From assembly GCA_038501625.1 (NCBI GenBank), contig JAZAYU010000037.1, positions 4,402,001-4,466,000 of the forward strand: 64,000 nucleotides of DNA. Reading direction: 5' to 3'. The DNA is from Corbicula japonica. Its lineage: Eukaryota > Mollusca > Bivalvia > Venerida > Cyrenidae. Positions 61,021 to 64,000 of the stretch are shown piece by piece. Every line of letters starts with the position of its first letter. Within the stretch, counting starts at the first letter, position 1. Below the pieces are notes generated by a model. That model was not told where the DNA came from, searched no databases, and saw nothing but the letters and a program-made list of their open reading frames with translations. The translations under genes and the position numbers were made by a program.

Positions 61021-63413
61021 ATGATTCCTAGTTCAGCACATACTAGGTTTTGCCTGTCTGGCCTCCCTGGCAGCATTATGAAAAGAAAGAATTGGATGCC
61101 ATTAACAGAGTGTTTGGTTTTACTCTACAAATCCCAAATCAGAACCTCTCACAGCAGAACTGGTAGATTGTTGATCACAAGGTGCTACCAGAGTCAGAGA
61201 ATGTCCAGCCAGTTCCAGGCCCAAGGCAGGCCTTCTGCTGCCAGAAAGGTCCCTAACAGAACTGCTGCAGCAGTGGGAGCTGTTGTTATTGCAGGAATTT
61301 TCATCAAAGTATGTCTTATTATTATTATTGTGAATTATATTGTTATGACATGATGCACTTTCAATCTTCTTAGCAACAAATTAACAAACATCTGTTGCTA
61401 GCCAAGCCATACATTTGATAATTATGATGTTACAAGTAATACCAGTTTCATTCAAAGTGTTTGCAATGTGACAAAGAGACAAAGAGCAGGCCACTCCGTA
61501 AAGGTATCCGTAGACGTCGGTAAATAAGAATTTAAATATTGTTTAAGCTGTATAGATAATTATTATAGTTAAATATTTGAAATACAGAAACATAATATCT
61601 GCAACATAATAGTTTTCTTCTGCTTCGAAGTCTCTTCTCTTCCTCTCTCTTTCCTCTCTTCCTATTCCTTTTTCCTATCCTCTTTCGCTGCGTGGGGAGG
61701 CTGTGTTTTCTGAGTGTGGCGATTCCTGATATGCATTTTTGACTTTTTTTTCCTCAGAGTATTAATATTGATAAACCATTCAATATTTTTGTCTTCCATT
61801 AGTTCCAGGATATTTTAAGTATAATTTATTCGTTGATGTTTCATTATATCAATAACAGGTAAGGCTTCAGTTCAGAAAGTCTTCTAGCTTTAATATTGTT
61901 AACATGCACAAGAAAACTTAGAAGTGTTCATTTTAAAAGACCAATGCAGATACAACAGTTTTCAGATCCATTTCCGCGAGAAGCTCCTCAGGAAGTAATT
62001 ACAATGTCTAGATACGAGACATTTCTGAGAAGCATAGCCCATGGATGTAAAATTGTTTTGTATGGTTGCATGTCTAACTCTTATTCGCCAAACACCGAAA
62101 TCGATGATAATTTGAAGAGCCACGTATTAAATTTGAATCCTTTATGTTACCAGGTTTATCATCCTCGCATGTAAAATTTAAGTTGGTTCATTTTTGACAT
62201 GTTTTCATATTAAGTCAAATTTATGGAACCGACATCAGAAAGTAGTGGAACATTTAAGCAAAGAACATATACAAAATTATGTTTCCATTCCGAAAATTTA
62301 AATGTGTGTTAATGTTCTCTGACACGGTGTAATTCAGTTGATTCAATTGTTTTAGTTTCTGCCTGAGCAATCTTTCTGTCGAAAAACGATTCTGAACATA
62401 TCTGTTTTGTTTTCAGTAGAGTTACGCTCCGTTTTCTATATTCAAGCTCATATTCTTAAGTAGTTACACAGTTTTCTATTTTAGAATGTTAGAATTTAAT
62501 GGGTTTTCTGTTAAGATCATTTATTTGTGTTGTTTGTTTAATAGCCTTATTTGATGAAATGTGTGTGGTTCATCATTTGAAATGTGCAGGAATAGCATTA
62601 TGGCGCACGCCTTCTATCTGGCGCGAATCTCAAGTAGACGTTGATATATTTCGCTGACCGCTTCTTGACTGATTTGTGCTGTTATGGTCAATTGTTTTTA
62701 TAGAATTTATAGGCTGATGAAAAATTTCGGTCAAAAGAGGAATTTCACAGTTCGCTTTGATTGTAATAGTTTCCATGTTTGTTAAGATGCAGCATTTTTG
62801 ATATAACACTGCTTTGAAATGTTGTTGCGAACAATTATCTCTGGATTTTAGAGTTTGCACTTGTTCTGCTGATGGACCGCCAGTTATTTATAATCGTATG
62901 TTACAGCTTTTGGATGTGATCAGTAAAACCTGTTTTGGAATCTAGTATTAATTTGTTAAATATTTGACATTCTTAGTCTTAGAAATTTGACAAAGTTAAC
63001 AAACAGACAGGCAATGGCGATGACGATTAGTCGGTAAATTATGTACAAGTTGAACTATGATAACCATGTTCTGTGGGACTTATATATTGAAATTAAAGGT
63101 TTGATATTTAAAATGCAAAAATAAATATAGCAGCGTAATCGTGATTCTGACTTGATGAATATGATGCAAACTATTACAGGCATTGCGCGTAAGCATTGAA
63201 GATTGTTTATTAGTGTTTATTGGTATTTTTAGTTGGTATTTGTGATTGTTTTTTTTAAAATTAAAGCTGAAGTCTGCTTCATTAGATGAAGAGGACAGAG
63301 GTCTAATTGAAAAAGAAACAAAGTCAGAAGATAATGACTTTACCAAAGAAGAAGCAAGCCTGTCTCTTTCAGAGGCTATCAGACAGTGTAGAGATCTCCT
63401 GCAGAGGAAAAAG
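61021..63413 (+). CDS. LACTB-like mitochondrial serine beta-lactamase-family protein, 5' part only (2 exons seen)
   Basis: Exon 1 is 61021-61308, or starts at the second ATG at 61078 (MKRKNWMPLTECL), and ends at AAA|GTATGT. Exon 2 is 63267-63413, ending AAG|GTAAAT. Both junctions are phase 0. The N-terminus is rich in Arg, Lys, Ser and Thr with no acidic residues for a long run, as in a mitochondrial presequence. A short hydrophobic segment (AAAVGAVVIAGIFI) follows, then an acidic linker, then SEAIRQCRDLLQRKK. That last stretch resembles the helix that opens the LACTB penicillin-binding/beta-lactamase-like domain. LACTB sits in the mitochondrial intermembrane space and forms filaments. The catalytic SxxK and later exons lie beyond the window, so the identification rests on a short segment. 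The second ATG gives the better presequence. Confidence 0.5.
61680..61745 (+). repeat. Dispersed repeat family R1, 3' end fragment
   Basis: GGGGAGGCTGTGTTTTCTGA then GTGTGGCGATTCCTGATATG, the most typical form of the family's 3' end, in intron 1 of the LACTB-like gene. Confidence 0.5.
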
Positions 63414-64000
63414 GTAAATATTTATATTAAGGATGTCTGCGGATTCAAAATTTGGGATCCGGATATCCATTGAACGATCCGGACGGATATCCGGATACAA
63501 AGACTTTGGTTATAGTAATAATCTAGGATGTGATTGGGTTAAACTGTCAATTACATAACTAAATTGTCGTTTCTAAAGACAGAAATAAATAATAGTTTTC
63601 GTAGACGGTATAAAATTGCCGTGTCCATAAATATATACCTTTCAAAATTTTATTAATCCAACGATAATACATTTTATAATCTCAACAACTCTGTCCGATT
63701 TGAAGATGTTCAATAAATATCGCAAAACGTTTGGACTTAAAAAAATTATTGACTGTGTGAATGATATATAGATTTGTTGCTTTTCATTATCATTTATCCT
63801 TACGCAATGCCTTCAAACAGCGGAATGAAGAAATAAAATGAATGAATGATTTGTTTAGAACATAGATAAGAATAAATCAAGATAGTAAGATCGAATAAAA
63901 ACGAATCATTAATAATTTTATGGAACTCCGACGGACATAATTAACATGAGCAATTGATTTATGTCTACAAACCTGTTAGTTGTCTACATCATTATAGCTC
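63414..64000 (+). other. Intron 2 of the LACTB-like gene to window end
   Basis: Starts at the donor GTAAAT; no further exon recognised. GGATCCGGATATCC and CCGGACGGATATCCGG near 63460-63500 form a short palindrome-rich patch. Confidence 0.4.

Noticed and set aside
61896..62174. 92-aa open frame between the two LACTB-like exons
   Set aside because: Exons at 61308 and 63267 join in phase 0 without it; no acceptor or family match was evident.

Overview
This is eukaryotic nuclear DNA: AT-rich, with coding sequence broken into short exons by GT-AG introns and a large load of short non-autonomous repeats. The proteins are animal (claudin-like tetraspans, a BTB-BACK-PHR protein, secreted acid sphingomyelinase, a LACTB-like mitochondrial protein). 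The repeats (tRNA-derived SINEs, foldback MITEs, a 166-bp tandem-repeat element with terminal hairpins) resemble those of lophotrochozoans, and a bivalve mollusc is my best guess. That assignment is an inference; no single marker proves it.

Layout. (1) 0-4.5 kb: no gene seen; copies of a dispersed repeat and a foldback MITE. (2) 4.5-21.6 kb, minus strand: three paralogous three-exon genes for four-pass claudin-superfamily-like membrane proteins (5516-7412, 13206-16160, 19432-21523). All introns are phase 1 and exon sizes are nearly the same, so they are a tandem duplication series. They differ mainly in the cytoplasmic tail: short in the first, a 25-residue repeat in the second, cut off by a stop in the third. 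Between them lie a 2-kb transposon with an 8-bp target duplication (7705-9674), a 5-unit copy of the 166-bp repeat element (16600-17687) and a SINE with exact target duplications (18508-18801). (3) 23.7-25.6 kb, minus: a two-exon BTB-BACK-PHR protein, with two foldback MITEs just upstream. (4) 28.9-41.6 kb, plus: an apparently complete 13-exon acid sphingomyelinase gene (625 aa) with signal peptide, saposin domain and all the metal-binding residues expected of the family. (5) 41.6-61.0 kb: no convincing gene; mobile and repetitive DNA, including a 329-bp-arm near-perfect palindrome, nested GC-rich MITEs, a 1.9-kb composite foldback element, and a 14-unit copy of the 166-bp element. (6) 61.0-64.0 kb, plus: the first two exons of a LACTB-like gene that runs off the window.

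Exon joins were worked out by hand from splice sites, phase and family alignment; the three claudin-like genes, the BTB gene and the sphingomyelinase all close in frame from start to stop. The strongest structural observation is that terminal hairpins of two different repeat families keep their pairing through compensatory base changes between copies, which suggests that the hairpin itself is functional for mobilisation.
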